Source: Tetracladium setigerum
Lineage: Eukaryota; Ascomycota; Leotiomycetes; Helotiales
DNA length: 64,000 bases
NCBI GenBank assembly: GCA_031472005.1
Contig: PZJY01000004.1
Span: forward strand, 62,001 to 126,000
Direction: 5' to 3'
Position numbers and translations under genes: made by a program. Under the pieces are notes generated by a model. The model saw only the letters and a list, made by a program, of their open reading frames with translations, had not been told where the DNA came from and searched no databases. Positions 55,940 to 64,000 of this stretch are shown here, one piece after another. The number at the start of each line of letters is the position of its first letter. The stretch's first letter is position 1.

Positions 55940-57070
55940 GTGTAATTCGCAGGAAAGACAGGAGGGATAGTAGGTGAGGAATCGTATTATATTGGGAGCT
56001 TTTCGCCTTGTCTTTGGTGGAGAAAGTCGTTGGTGGAGCAACGGGGTTCGAGGACGACACAGGACAATGGCTTGGTGTTACGCCAAGGAGGCAGGCGGTT
56101 GCACCTAAGTAGGGAAGTGAGCACCTGGGCGTCGGCTGGAGCGAGGGCTGGGCTGTTGGGGGGGGGGGGGAATAAAGGGGAATTGGGATCGGTAGTCTAG
56201 TCGACGGAGGTCAGTAAAGGAGAGCTATGACCAGATTGATCGTGGTGGCGTTGTCTTGTCCGGGATATAGCTTATCCAAGCGCAAGCTTTCTCGTCAACT
56301 GCTGAAGCTCGCCCTAAATATTTAGATTGGATGGTTAAATTGAATAAAAGAAAAGCTAGAAGTGTGTGACAGAAAAATGTCGATGCAAAGGGTAATGATA
56401 AGTCGCGTGTCGCGACCAAATCCGCATCTCGCGTGTTTACCGTGGTGCGACATGCTAGCCATCACGTATCTTTCTTTGCTTCCATCATTAAGCGGAACCT
56501 TTGTTGCTCGAATAACAACCACCTTATCCAAAAGGGCTCAGCTACAGGCCAAAGATTCTAATGACTACAATGCGATAAGCCTATTTAAAAGATATCCGAA
56601 ACATTATTACAAACGAGAACTAAGCATTACAATTTACCTAGGAATTCATTGTCGAATGACCATTTTGAATTGCCATATAACCGATCTAGTAACCAACGTC
56701 CAGCTGACAAAACACCTGAACCACGAAAATCTTAACATAAAATCAAGCACTCCTGTTCCAAATAATCCAATATTATACTCAAATTAAGAGGTTTCTTCAA
56801 GGAAACTTCTATGAAGGCTTACTGATATATTGTCCCGAGTCGACTTTATTTACAATTCAATTTATAATTCACATTTTCTGTACTTTAATAATAAGTTATT
56901 TTTATAGCTTAGAATAAGGGTTATCATTGATTGCAGTCCTGCTAAAGGTCTCCTTTAACTTAATTGAGATGAAGCCCCTACACCGAGAAGATACTGTAGA
57001 ATTGACGGGAAGCTAATTTCCTTCTTGTACTGTAAGGTGAAATGTCTCCTAAATTATAGAAAACAGTCAT
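55940..57070. other. intergenic with poly(G)
   Basis: Run of 13 G at 56158-56170. The 141-codon ORF at 56362-56787 has an ATG but no protein character after residue 60. Nothing else. Confidence 0.35.
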
Positions 57071-57073
57071 GGC

Positions 57074-57370
57074 TCAAATATGAAAGAAGAAATGACGAAT
57101 CCGAACTTGAGTTATCGATTTGAAGCTACTCGAGTAAGCCTCAGACTGCTTGATCGATAAGAAACCGAGAATACAGTGAGGAGGAAGCCACCCCAGGAAT
57201 AGAACATGGTGCTTAGTAGCAAAGATTGTTCCAGTTCCATTTGTTTTGTTAAGATGATGAAGCCCTAGATCATCTATGTTGCTGCCATATGTAATTCCGA
57301 GACGCCTTACTACCCGCAGGTCGATCACTGCAATCTTCTGATTAGCCCTAGCAGAGTATCTCTTCTGCAT
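57074..57370 (-). pseudogene. fragment of a fungal hypothetical protein
   Basis: Minus frame reads QKIAVIDLRVVRRLGITYGS, DDLGLHHLNKTNGTGTIFAT, KHHVLFLGWLPPHCILGFLS and IKQSEAY, with clear protein character, then runs into low-quality sequence. The TIFATKHHVLFLGWLP region recalls a family of fungal proteins of unknown function, but I cannot name it with confidence. Both ends look truncated. Confidence 0.45.
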
Positions 57371-57379
57371 TATTTCTAA

Positions 57380-58060
57380 GACCCCGATATATTGCTTTAT
57401 TGATGCTTTACATATTAATAGTCGTGGAATATTAATCGAAGAAGTGGTTTCTGGGTCGTGATAGACTCGGAATAGGCGGTAGATCTGAGAAGTGTATCCT
57501 CACTATATTTGTTTGACTGACATGATAGGCGAAATATTGTAAATACATCAATACTTAGATCCGTTTGGCAAGATCGTCTCTAACGACTTGACTTTTCGCA
57601 TTGAGAAGTAAGTGCATTATCTTTGTTCGTCTAATCGCACCGCTATTCTCTCTGATTGAAAGCCTCGTCGTATCGCCACTATTGGCGATACGGATTACTT
57701 TAAGCCTTTTAGGGTGATTACATAGTAGGTCGAACTTATGATGGGACGCTATTTCAAAACGACAGTTATCATGTATATCACGTGATATAGAGGGTCTGTA
57801 TGCTTAGATTCGGTTAAACGAGTTTTGGTTAACAGGACAGCTATACTGTATTGTACTATACTATAGCATATCCTTCACAATATCCTCAAGGTGAACGTAA
57901 ACAGTCAAGTAACTAGTTAAAGGTTCATCAATCGTAATTCACCTCAAGCTACAGCTTAATCGAGATAGTCTAAATCTTGTCATCATCCAATATTGCCATC
58001 GAGATCATTCGAACCTCTAGGCATGATCTTATTAAGTTAGTATATCTTTTTATTTAAATG
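57380..58060. other. intergenic
   Basis: No gene. ATCACGTGAT at 57777-57786 is a palindromic CACGTG site. Confidence 0.35.
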
Positions 58061-58072
58061 AACACGTAGTCT

Positions 58073-58791
58073 CTAACCCTTGACCAGCTGATGAGTCTCT
58101 CTATAAAGTGTCTGTCGCCAATGTAAATTCTTGGGCCGGCTCTTGTTATCCTTTTCACACCAAAGAGTTACTTCAGCTTTACCTGCACAGGACAAAACAT
58201 GAATTACGTCTACATAATTCGAGTAAATCAGCTCACGTTTCCCATGGTAAGTTTGGCGACCAGTGTAAGGTTTAGTATCTCGAGGAAGCTGTTCGGGCCA
58301 GTAGAGCCACGCCACCTATACAGTCAAATAATGTTCCCCAAAATTGCACTGAGTTACATACCAATGCATATACATCTTTCGGGCTTGCCACTCTGACTTG
58401 TAGAATCTTCGCCACCCAAAAGTCCTTCTCAACCCCATCCTCGGGATCAGGTTGCGCTGGTCTAACAAAGACAAATTCGCCTTCACTGTATGATTCGCCT
58501 TGAACTACTCCACGTTTAGCAATGTATTTGTCAAGATATCTTATTCTAGAGAGATTGACTTATGAATTGCTTGTACACTTTCATCGATGCCCACTCTTCA
58601 CTCGGTGAAACGGTATAACCACCAAAATTATCTTTTTCCTCCGGCACTCCGCTTTTCCCCCGAGAGTATGAGATGCTGAATTCGCCAGGTCCATCAGGGT
58701 GACTTATGGTTTGTTTCACTAAGCCGTTTGTTGGGGTATTCGCTTCTACAGGAAGGCGTGTGTTGGCTGCCATATTTTGTGATTCAATCAA
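58073..58791 (-). pseudogene. BAH-domain protein, one frameshift
   Basis: Minus strand from about 58770 (MAANTRLPVEANTPTNGLVK, then DGPGEFSISYSRGKSGVPEE, FGGYTVSPSEEWASMKVYKQ, FISQS), a break, then RIRYLDKYIAKRGVVQGESY, SEGEFVFVRPAQPDPEDGVE, DFWVAKILQVRVASPKDVYA, a 46-nt intron (GTATGT..ATAG) and LVAWLYWPEQLPRDTKPYTG, RELIYSNYVDVIHVLSCAGK, NLHWRQTLYRETHQL. The LVAWLYWPEQL core and YWRQT-like end are a bromo-adjacent-homology domain of the fungal chromatin type. The break is inside TCTCTCT at about 58546 (loss of two bases or gain of one). No PHD follows. Dispersed repeat modules lie immediately upstream. Confidence 0.75.
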
Positions 58792-58849
58792 GCCTCACGA
58801 ATATAGCTGATTGCAAATGATACTGTTTAAGATTATGAAGAGTTGTACT

Positions 58850-59110
58850 GTACAGTCGGTTTCGAAATCGGCCTCCTCTTTGTAAACTATTTCCTCGTTA
58901 TTGAGCCACACGCCAGGATACTGAAGTCAGCACTAGAGATATTCCAGTTAATTGTTTATCATTCCCGTATTGTATCCTGAGGCAAGAAAGCGCCGCTTTT
59001 GAGACTTAGTGATGACCTTCTTCCAACTCGAGATTGATGACCCTTTCTGCGACCGTAGCATTCTCTGTCATCATGTGACGTGATGACCGTTTCTGGCACT
59101 GTAAAGCAGC
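58850..59110 (+). repeat. rearranged dispersed module (M1 forward, M2 inverted)
   Basis: M1 (TCGAAATCGGCCTCCTCTTT..TTGAGCCACAC, 58861-58914) is in the same orientation as at 26655. M2 (ATCATGTGACGTGATGACCG..GTAAAGCAGCCAGGT, 59072-59115) is inverted relative to M1 when compared with 26.7 kb and 61.2 kb. Confidence 0.65.
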
Positions 59111-59130
59111 CAGGTGTCCCACCACGCTAC

Positions 59131-59395
59131 CAGTGGGTGTCAGAATGCGTGGCTCACTGAAAACCACCAAAAATTATGTTTTTTTGCCTAACCGTTACTG
59201 TATCCACTTATTCTAAAAAGTTTTCTAGCGAGTGAGAACTCTTATTTAAATAAAAAGAAAGCTTTAAAAGTAGAATAATTAGCGTTGTTGTTATATAACG
59301 AGGATAGTAATTAATTAATACCGTCGCTGAATTGGTGTGCTGCTTACATAATTTTAGGGGTGAGCCACCTGTTGCCACGAATTCTGTCACTCACT
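59131..59395. mobile_element. MITE with CAGTGRGTG-type ends, copy 1
   Basis: Left end CAGTGGGTGTCAGAATGCGT; right end, read inverted, CAGTGAGTGACAGAATTCGT, continuing with GGCTCAC / GGCAACAGGTGGCTCAC. About 265 bp with no coding capacity. Ends are those of a Tc1/mariner-like group and match the MITE at 62347-62793. Confidence 0.75.
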
Positions 59396-59468
59396 GGTGG
59401 CTCCTCCTGTACGCTGAGCTGGCTGACTCCATGCCCACCCAGCCACCCAACACCGAGGTACACCGATT

Positions 59469-60060
59469 ATGTCAGCGGAGGACGAGTCATCGCACACGGT
59501 GAAGTATAAAACACATACCACCCTATGCCGAAAAGCTTTGCAGACCAAGTTGATGTGGCAACGGTACTGCTTTGGAATATTTCTCGATCAGAATACGACA
59601 ATTTCTCGAGGCATTGTCACAAAAGATTTCGCCACAAGGGACAGTCATCATAGGCATTCACGATCAACTATACATCTCGGATCCTTATGGGGTAGCTGTA
59701 AAGCCCCATGCAAAACGATATTTCGGCACCGTGAAGGAGAAGTTTTTCCTAGGCGAATGGAATCAGTGCCTCCTCAATTGTACAAATCCGAACCGTCAGG
59801 ATTTGTAACTATGGGATATGAACAGGGTTCGATTCCTTCCTCTGTGTGTGACTAGCACCGACTGACCAGCCAGAGCAGCAGCCCTAAATGGAGCCTACCA
59901 ACCTACCGCAATCCATCTGTTTGGCATCGCGGCTTGCCCTCTCTCTCAACCTTCTGACACGCGAAACGGATCGGTCCCAAGTCCTGCCACACAGGATCGA
60001 GGCGACTTAGGAACAAGAAATTAACAACAACGCGCGATTTGCCCTAGCGGAGGACGAGCG
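59469..60060 (+). other. unrecognised ORFs after the MITE
   Basis: Two overlapping frames. The one at 59572-59808 reads EYFSIRIRQFLEALSQKISP, IGIHDQLYISDPYGVAVKPH and FGTVKEKFFLGEWNQCLLNC, which looks like protein; the ATG-initiated frame at 59469 (MSAEDESSHTVKYKTHTTLC) may be its first part, joined by a frameshift or intron. Family unknown. Confidence 0.3.
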
Positions 60061-60063
60061 CTG

Positions 60064-60780
60064 CTAAGCAGCCTCGTATATAAGAGGACTTGCTGCTGAT
60101 ATACCAGGAGTCTTCTGTTGCTTCTCTAGTCGCTCCTGTTCCTCTGCATATAAATCTAGAAGGACTTTTTCTGGCATATCGTTCTGTGTCTCTGGATGAA
60201 GCCCCTCTCCTACGAGTTTAGGTATGTCCTTAAAATAGTGCCACTTTAGCTTATAATGCTTCTTGGTCACAGGGTCAACCCAACAATAGGGTCCCAAATT
60301 ACAAGGGGGACCGGGACAACGAAGAACCTTATAGACTCTACTTGTAATCGAAGGCTGTCCAGTAGCGTCTTCTTCTGCATCAGGCTGTGTTTTCTCGCTG
60401 ATAAAGCTGTTGCTGAGGTAGTTGAAAAGCGGCCTCTTTTATCTGTCCTTCTCAATGACGTGGGCGGTAGTCGATCAGTCTCCACGTATTCATAGTTGAA
60501 TGAGATCTCTATTGTTAGCATCTTATCGGGGTATCTATCGGCCCAGAGTATAAGCTGCTTCTCTATTACTGGCTAATCAAAGTCTATTTTATCACATCTT
60601 CTGGAAAAATTATCTATCGAGCGTTGTGCGACTTTTAACACAACTTTTGTGCCCTCGGACTCTATAGTTCTCCTTTTAGTTCGCATTTTGGACAGGCAAA
60701 CTTGATCCAACTTAGGCTTAAGATAGAGACGCCAATATAAGGCAAGCTCAAGAACTAAGTCCGTTTCTGTATTCGTTGAC
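60064..60780 (-). pseudogene. repeat-associated fungal gene with CPGPPC..GPYCW motif, frameshifted
   Basis: Minus strand from about 60780: TNTETDLVLELALYWRLYLK, PKLDQVCLSKMRTKRRTIES, KVVLKVAQRSIDNFSRRCDK, FD then TAG (60573-60571, expected Trp), PVIEKQLILWADRYPDKMLT, ETDRLPPTSLRRTDKRGRFS, a frame change near 60405, SEKTQPDAEEDATGQPSITS, VLRCPGPPCNLGPYCWVDPV, KKHYKLKWHYFKDIPKLVGE, EKVLLDLYAEEQERLEKQQK. Proteins with this CPGPPC..PYCW signature recur as multicopy hypothetical genes in ascomycetes. Its start is shared with the exonuclease relic at 27.17 kb and its upstream module with 26.64 kb. Confidence 0.65.
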
Positions 60781-60789
60781 TGAACCCTA

Positions 60790-61340
60790 TTGTGGATCTT
60801 AAAACTCCAATAGATTGAGTAGTGTGCATACTTTGGCAGAGGTTCGTTGTATGTCCTCCCTTCCTCCCAATCACGAAGCTTACAAAACCAAGCTTGCCTA
60901 CCTCCTGTAATTATATTTGTTGTTGGCTAGAGAAGTCATCCTCGAAAGGGTTCCCTTGTCTGTCGTATGACTCGATTTCGTGGAAAGGGGAAGGGCTTGT
61001 CATCGTCGTTATTGGCGATACGCGGTTCGAGGGAGGGCGTTGAAAAGGCACAGAACACGCCAGCCAATACTGGCAGAAGCTGGCAGATACTGCCAGTACA
61101 GCAGACTGGCTCTCAGTTCCTTGAGACTTCAATTCCATTGTTCGATCTGGCCTCTTACTATGGGTAGTCATGTGATGTGATGACCAGTTTCCGGTTCCAT
61201 AAAGCAGCCAGGTCTTTTACGAGATCATGTATGATGACGAAGAAACTACTAACCACAATAAATCTAGTGATACTTGGCGCTGTGGCTCAATTTAAAGAAA
61301 GAGTTTACAAAGAGGAAGCCGAAATCGATTGCCACTGTAA
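60790..61340 (-). repeat. dispersed module with short conserved ORF, copy 2
   Basis: Inverted copy of 26640-27165 with M1 (61268-61325), M2 (61160-61206) and the short ORF 61003-60911 (MTSPSPFHEIESYDRQ..PFEDDFSSQQQI). It includes a palindromic CCAGC..GCTGGC region at 61049-61085. Confidence 0.7.
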
Positions 61341-61375
61341 CTTAGTGTAACTAGTTATGGTATGAATTGTTAAAC

Positions 61376-61700
61376 AAGTTGAGCACGGAGCTCCTACCTA
61401 AGGAAATACACAATCAATATATAGAACCCTTCGTATTCCCGATCAGGGAGGATCGTTATGACCCGGCATGATCCATTTCAGGATCGCTCAGGATCGCAAC
61501 GTTCCCAAGCGATCTATTGCGTGACCGATACACTGGGGAATATATACACATTATCATACACACCCCCATATGTAAGGTAATATGACCAATCACAAGGAGT
61601 TCTCTTTGAGTAGATTCTGGGAGACTAGCTCCTGGGATCTATGCTGTTCCTAAGACTCAGGCTCATAGGATTCCCATCTGTCCCGGGAGCCACTTGGCGC
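61376..61700 (+). repeat. LTR-like dispersed repeat, copy 2
   Basis: Counterpart of 35120-35345 (AGTTGAGCACGGAGCTCCTA, AGGAGTTCTCTTTGAGTAG, GACTCAGGCTCATAGGATTC). It has an extra GATCGCTCAGGATCGC pair in the middle. Boundaries not fixed. Confidence 0.55.
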
Positions 61701-61719
61701 CCAGGAATCACGTGTGCCT

Positions 61720-62346
61720 GGCAATCGTGACACGACTATAAAATTAATCAAATATAATCAGTAGAGGTGTATAGGTTTCAAGTATCTCGGGATAGTGATG
61801 GATGGATAGATGAGAGCATGGCTAAATTTTAGGAAGGAGTGGAGCTGGTTGTGTTATAGGAAGTGAATTCATTATCGACCAGTGTAGTTACCAAGCTTTC
61901 CACATCACTCAGTCGACCCACCGCTAGACAAGATTTATTCTCAGCCGGTTCGCCAGGTACGAGAATTCAATTTCTTCGGATGGTCTCGTTGTCAAGCCAT
62001 CCGGAAAGATGTGGGAGTACAAGACAGACAGTGGCCACAAGGCGGCTTCAGGCTAGAGCCAAGACGAAAGCAGGTGTTACAGGCGTTGCGTCAGCTGCTG
62101 CTGTTGAGGGGCCAGTCAACTCGGCATTCGCGTCCTAGCTAAATCAGTCACAAACCTCCTTGGGGCATTTTTGGAGTTGCTGCTCAGCGCGCAGAGACGA
62201 AGTGGAACACTGGGGGAGACTGAAGGTGCGTACAAGGACACTAGATGGCCATTAGGAGCGGTAGTCAAAGAGCCTGATATACTCTCAATGAACAAGCAAA
62301 GCACTCCTTTGCCGTCTATGTCAATAGTCGTAGATAGGAGCCAAAC
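61720..62346 (+). other. unrecognised ORFs
   Basis: The 91-codon plus frame at 61863-62138 is Ser/Thr/Arg/Ala-rich (LSTSVVTKLSTSLSRPTARQ) and starts without a convincing context. A 77-codon minus frame at 62349-62116 (DIDGKGVLCLFIESISGSLT) is somewhat more protein-like. No call. Confidence 0.25.
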
Positions 62347-62793
62347 CAACAGTGGGTGACAGAATTACGTGCGCTTAGATAAGCACTCACCCAAATAGTA
62401 CAAAAACACACCAAATTCTATACTTAAATTAAATAATATCTTAATAACCCCTTCATATTTTAGCTTGAAAATAATATTAGATATATATTAGTATATACTC
62501 TTAAGCTTACTCCCGTTAGAACTTAAATAAAAGGTTTCCTATAGAAGTTTATATTTTTACTTAGGAGGGTTTGGTAGAGAAATCTTAATTTGGAAATAAC
62601 TTGCTTGAGAGCGACGTGATTTAAAAACTTGATATGAGAGAATTGTTCCTTAGATTTAGAAGATTTTATGTATATAATATGAGATAGGGTTATTCTATAA
62701 AAGTCGTGAGTTAATATGCTATAAAGAGAGCGTTTTTTGGTGTGTTTCCCTTACTTTCAAGGCATGCGCACAGAATTCTGTCACCCACTGTTG
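62347..62793. mobile_element. MITE with CAGTGGGTGACAGAATT ends, copy 2 (447 bp)
   Basis: 28-bp terminal inverted repeats: CAACAGTGGGTGACAGAATT(ACGTGCGC) and its near-complement GCGCACAGAATTCTGTCACC(CACTGTTG). Flanks carry AAAC on both sides (62343-62346, 62794-62797), a possible 4-bp target duplication. The interior is AT-rich and non-coding. The same ends occur at 59131-59395. Confidence 0.8.
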
Positions 62794-62799
62794 AAACTA

Positions 62800-63211
62800 T
62801 CCAGTGGAGGAGGTTGCTGGTCACGTTATCGGGATGACGTGAAGTTGCGACTACCGAATATGGAGGGCGTACTTCGGCAACTGCGCCGAAGCTAGATCAT
62901 TCCGGTATAGCTCTATGTGTATGACATAATCAATCAATTAATCAATACCACCTCGCAAAATCAACAAATTTCCAAAAGAAAATTCCAACACACCAACACA
63001 TGCATGGAGGAATGAGAGAATGCCAGTTGAAGATGTCGAAGGGGTAAATGGCATGCAATCGTCGAACACTCGCGGCTGCTAGCTCATTAATCGAAACGAA
63101 ACACTTGTCATACGATAACTGAGACTGTGGTAGGAGAATATCTCAGCGAAGTATCGTCTCCAACGGACAAAGAGATGATGAAGAAAGTAGTTATTAACTT
63201 ACCTATCAGAT
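62800..63211. other. upstream region of the right-end ORF
   Basis: No gene seen; a CTATCAG at 63203-63209 could be a 3' splice site for the following frame. Confidence 0.3.
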
Positions 63212-64000
63212 ATGTATATGGGATATTTGCTAATATTGTCTCAGAGGAATGCCGATCGACAGCCAACCAGCTACACGAGGAAGAGACGCAGCGCTAGAAG
63301 AAACCATTCTCCCGTCGCTGCAGAGATTGGAGACTTTATAGTTGTAGACACAGGGGTTGTGGATATAGGAGCAGCCGAGGACGACGACAATCCAAAACTA
63401 GCTTCTGCGTCCGTCGCTTCCGACACTGGGGCTACTTTGCAAAGCGGTGGAACAGGGATTCAAACAAAGCATCGACAATTAGACATATGTTCCGGCACTA
63501 CGCAGATGGCACAGGATGCTTTGCTTTTACTTGATTCTAGAGAGAGTCAGCAAATGCGAGTTAAATGGCCTTCAATTAGCATGCTCCAGTCCGCTTCTGC
63601 CACAGGAAGGTTTTCGGTCCTTGTGGATGTGCATGATGCAGAATTGTCTCCACTTTTGAGATACGCTCCGATTGATCATCAACTTCCTCCTAAGGCTGTA
63701 AGGATGCCACCTAGTTCCCATGAGCTGCCAACCCTAGGTGCTCAAGCCTTGGAACGGCTTCAACCCAATTCGAACACATTGCCAGTCGATCGTGAGACGG
63801 AACAACATCTAGGTGATTTATCGTCTCACTGGACAGTCAATAAACATCCGCACAGCATTCCTGTGGCCGAAGGAAATCACTGTTCATCAAATTTTGGCAT
63901 CTCTAGAACCTTCATAAACGTGCAGAATAGTCGACAAGATTTGGGAGACAATCTTCCACCACATTATATTGGCGTACGTCGCCTTGAAACTGGTTCAGAG
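63212..64000 (+). CDS. 5' part of an unrecognised protein, runs off the window
   Basis: 263 codons with no stop from ATG 63212 (second ATG 63218) to the window end, and so easily missed by stop-delimited ORF calling. It reads MYMGYLLILSQRNADRQPTS, YTRKRRSARRNHSPVAAEIG, DFIVVDTGVVDIGAAEDDDN, then WPSISMLQSASATGRFSVLV, DVHDAELSPLLRYAPIDHQL and a Ser/Asn/His-rich stretch. It is largely disordered in composition, with a basic RKRRSARR patch that could be a nuclear signal. No Zn2Cys6 or other domain is seen in this part. The true start may be an upstream exon. Confidence 0.5.
   Translation, partial: MYMGYLLILSQRNADRQPTSYTRKRRSARRNHSPVAAEIGDFIVVDTGVVDIGAAEDDDNPKLASASVASDTGATLQSGGTGIQTKHRQLDICSGTTQMAQDALLLLDSRESQQMRVKWPSISMLQSASATGRFSVLVDVHDAELSPLLRYAPIDHQLPPKAVRMPPSSHELPTLGAQALERLQPNSNTLPVDRETEQHLGDLSSHWTVNKHPHSIPVAEGNHCSSNFGISRTFINVQNSRQDLGDNLPPHYIGVRRLETGSE

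Noticed and set aside
56362..56787. 141-codon ORF starting with ATG
   Set aside because: Irregular composition, no motif, AT-rich tail; probably chance.

Overview
The window reads as nuclear DNA of a filamentous ascomycete. Genes carry 46-150 nt introns with GT..AG ends and CTAAC/CTGAC branch sites. Fungal-type proteins are present (CENP-A, Est1-type protein, BTB, cytochrome P450, ferric reductase, NAD-glutamate dehydrogenase). Repeats are eroded by C-to-T / G-to-A change of the kind left by repeat-induced point mutation (RIP). A leotiomycete such as a Botrytis or Sclerotinia relative is possible, but that is an impression from protein flavour and not a proof. I see no rRNA, no convincing tRNA and no CRISPR.

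Layout. 0-13 kb: exon scraps of unknown genes, a 22-bp minisatellite, an intact C2H2+PHD zinc-finger gene (2.9-4.1 kb), a 5'-truncated ferric reductase relic, a BTB gene, and two neighbouring pseudogenes (a DUF6914-like protein and an APH-type kinase) whose only visible defects are in-frame stops at expected Trp codons. 11.7-12.4 kb holds the first of three copies of a small C2H2-finger gene; the others lie at 17.2 kb and, inverted, at 44.1-44.7 kb. 14-20 kb is the conserved core: an Est1-type gene (14.2-17.0 kb) and a centromeric histone H3 (CENP-A) gene (19.3-20.0 kb).

21-35 kb is repeat-dominated. An NAD-glutamate dehydrogenase relic is split by two different solo-LTR-like insertions, each with a 5-bp target duplication whose removal restores the reading frame. 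An intact gene of unknown function follows, then a 3'-5' exonuclease relic and a roughly 4.8-kb RecQ-type helicase relic that resembles telomere-linked helicases. The helicase relic is itself split by a second copy of the first LTR. Tandem repeats and a short interstitial TTAGGG run follow it.

35-64 kb is AT-rich and gene-poor. It holds a small secreted cysteine-rich protein (36.2 kb), a multi-pass membrane protein (42.8-43.5 kb), and relics of an ankyrin protein, a Tc1/mariner transposase and an FAD oxidoreductase. An intact five-exon cytochrome P450 lies at 53.1-55.0 kb. A BAH-domain relic, a repeat-associated gene relic, two MITEs and an open reading frame running off the right end complete the window.

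The intact genes do not form an evident pathway. The main theme is a few constrained genes embedded in RIP-like mutated, duplicated and rearranged repeats. All gene models were made by eye from translation and splice signals; family names are from recognition of motifs, not searches.
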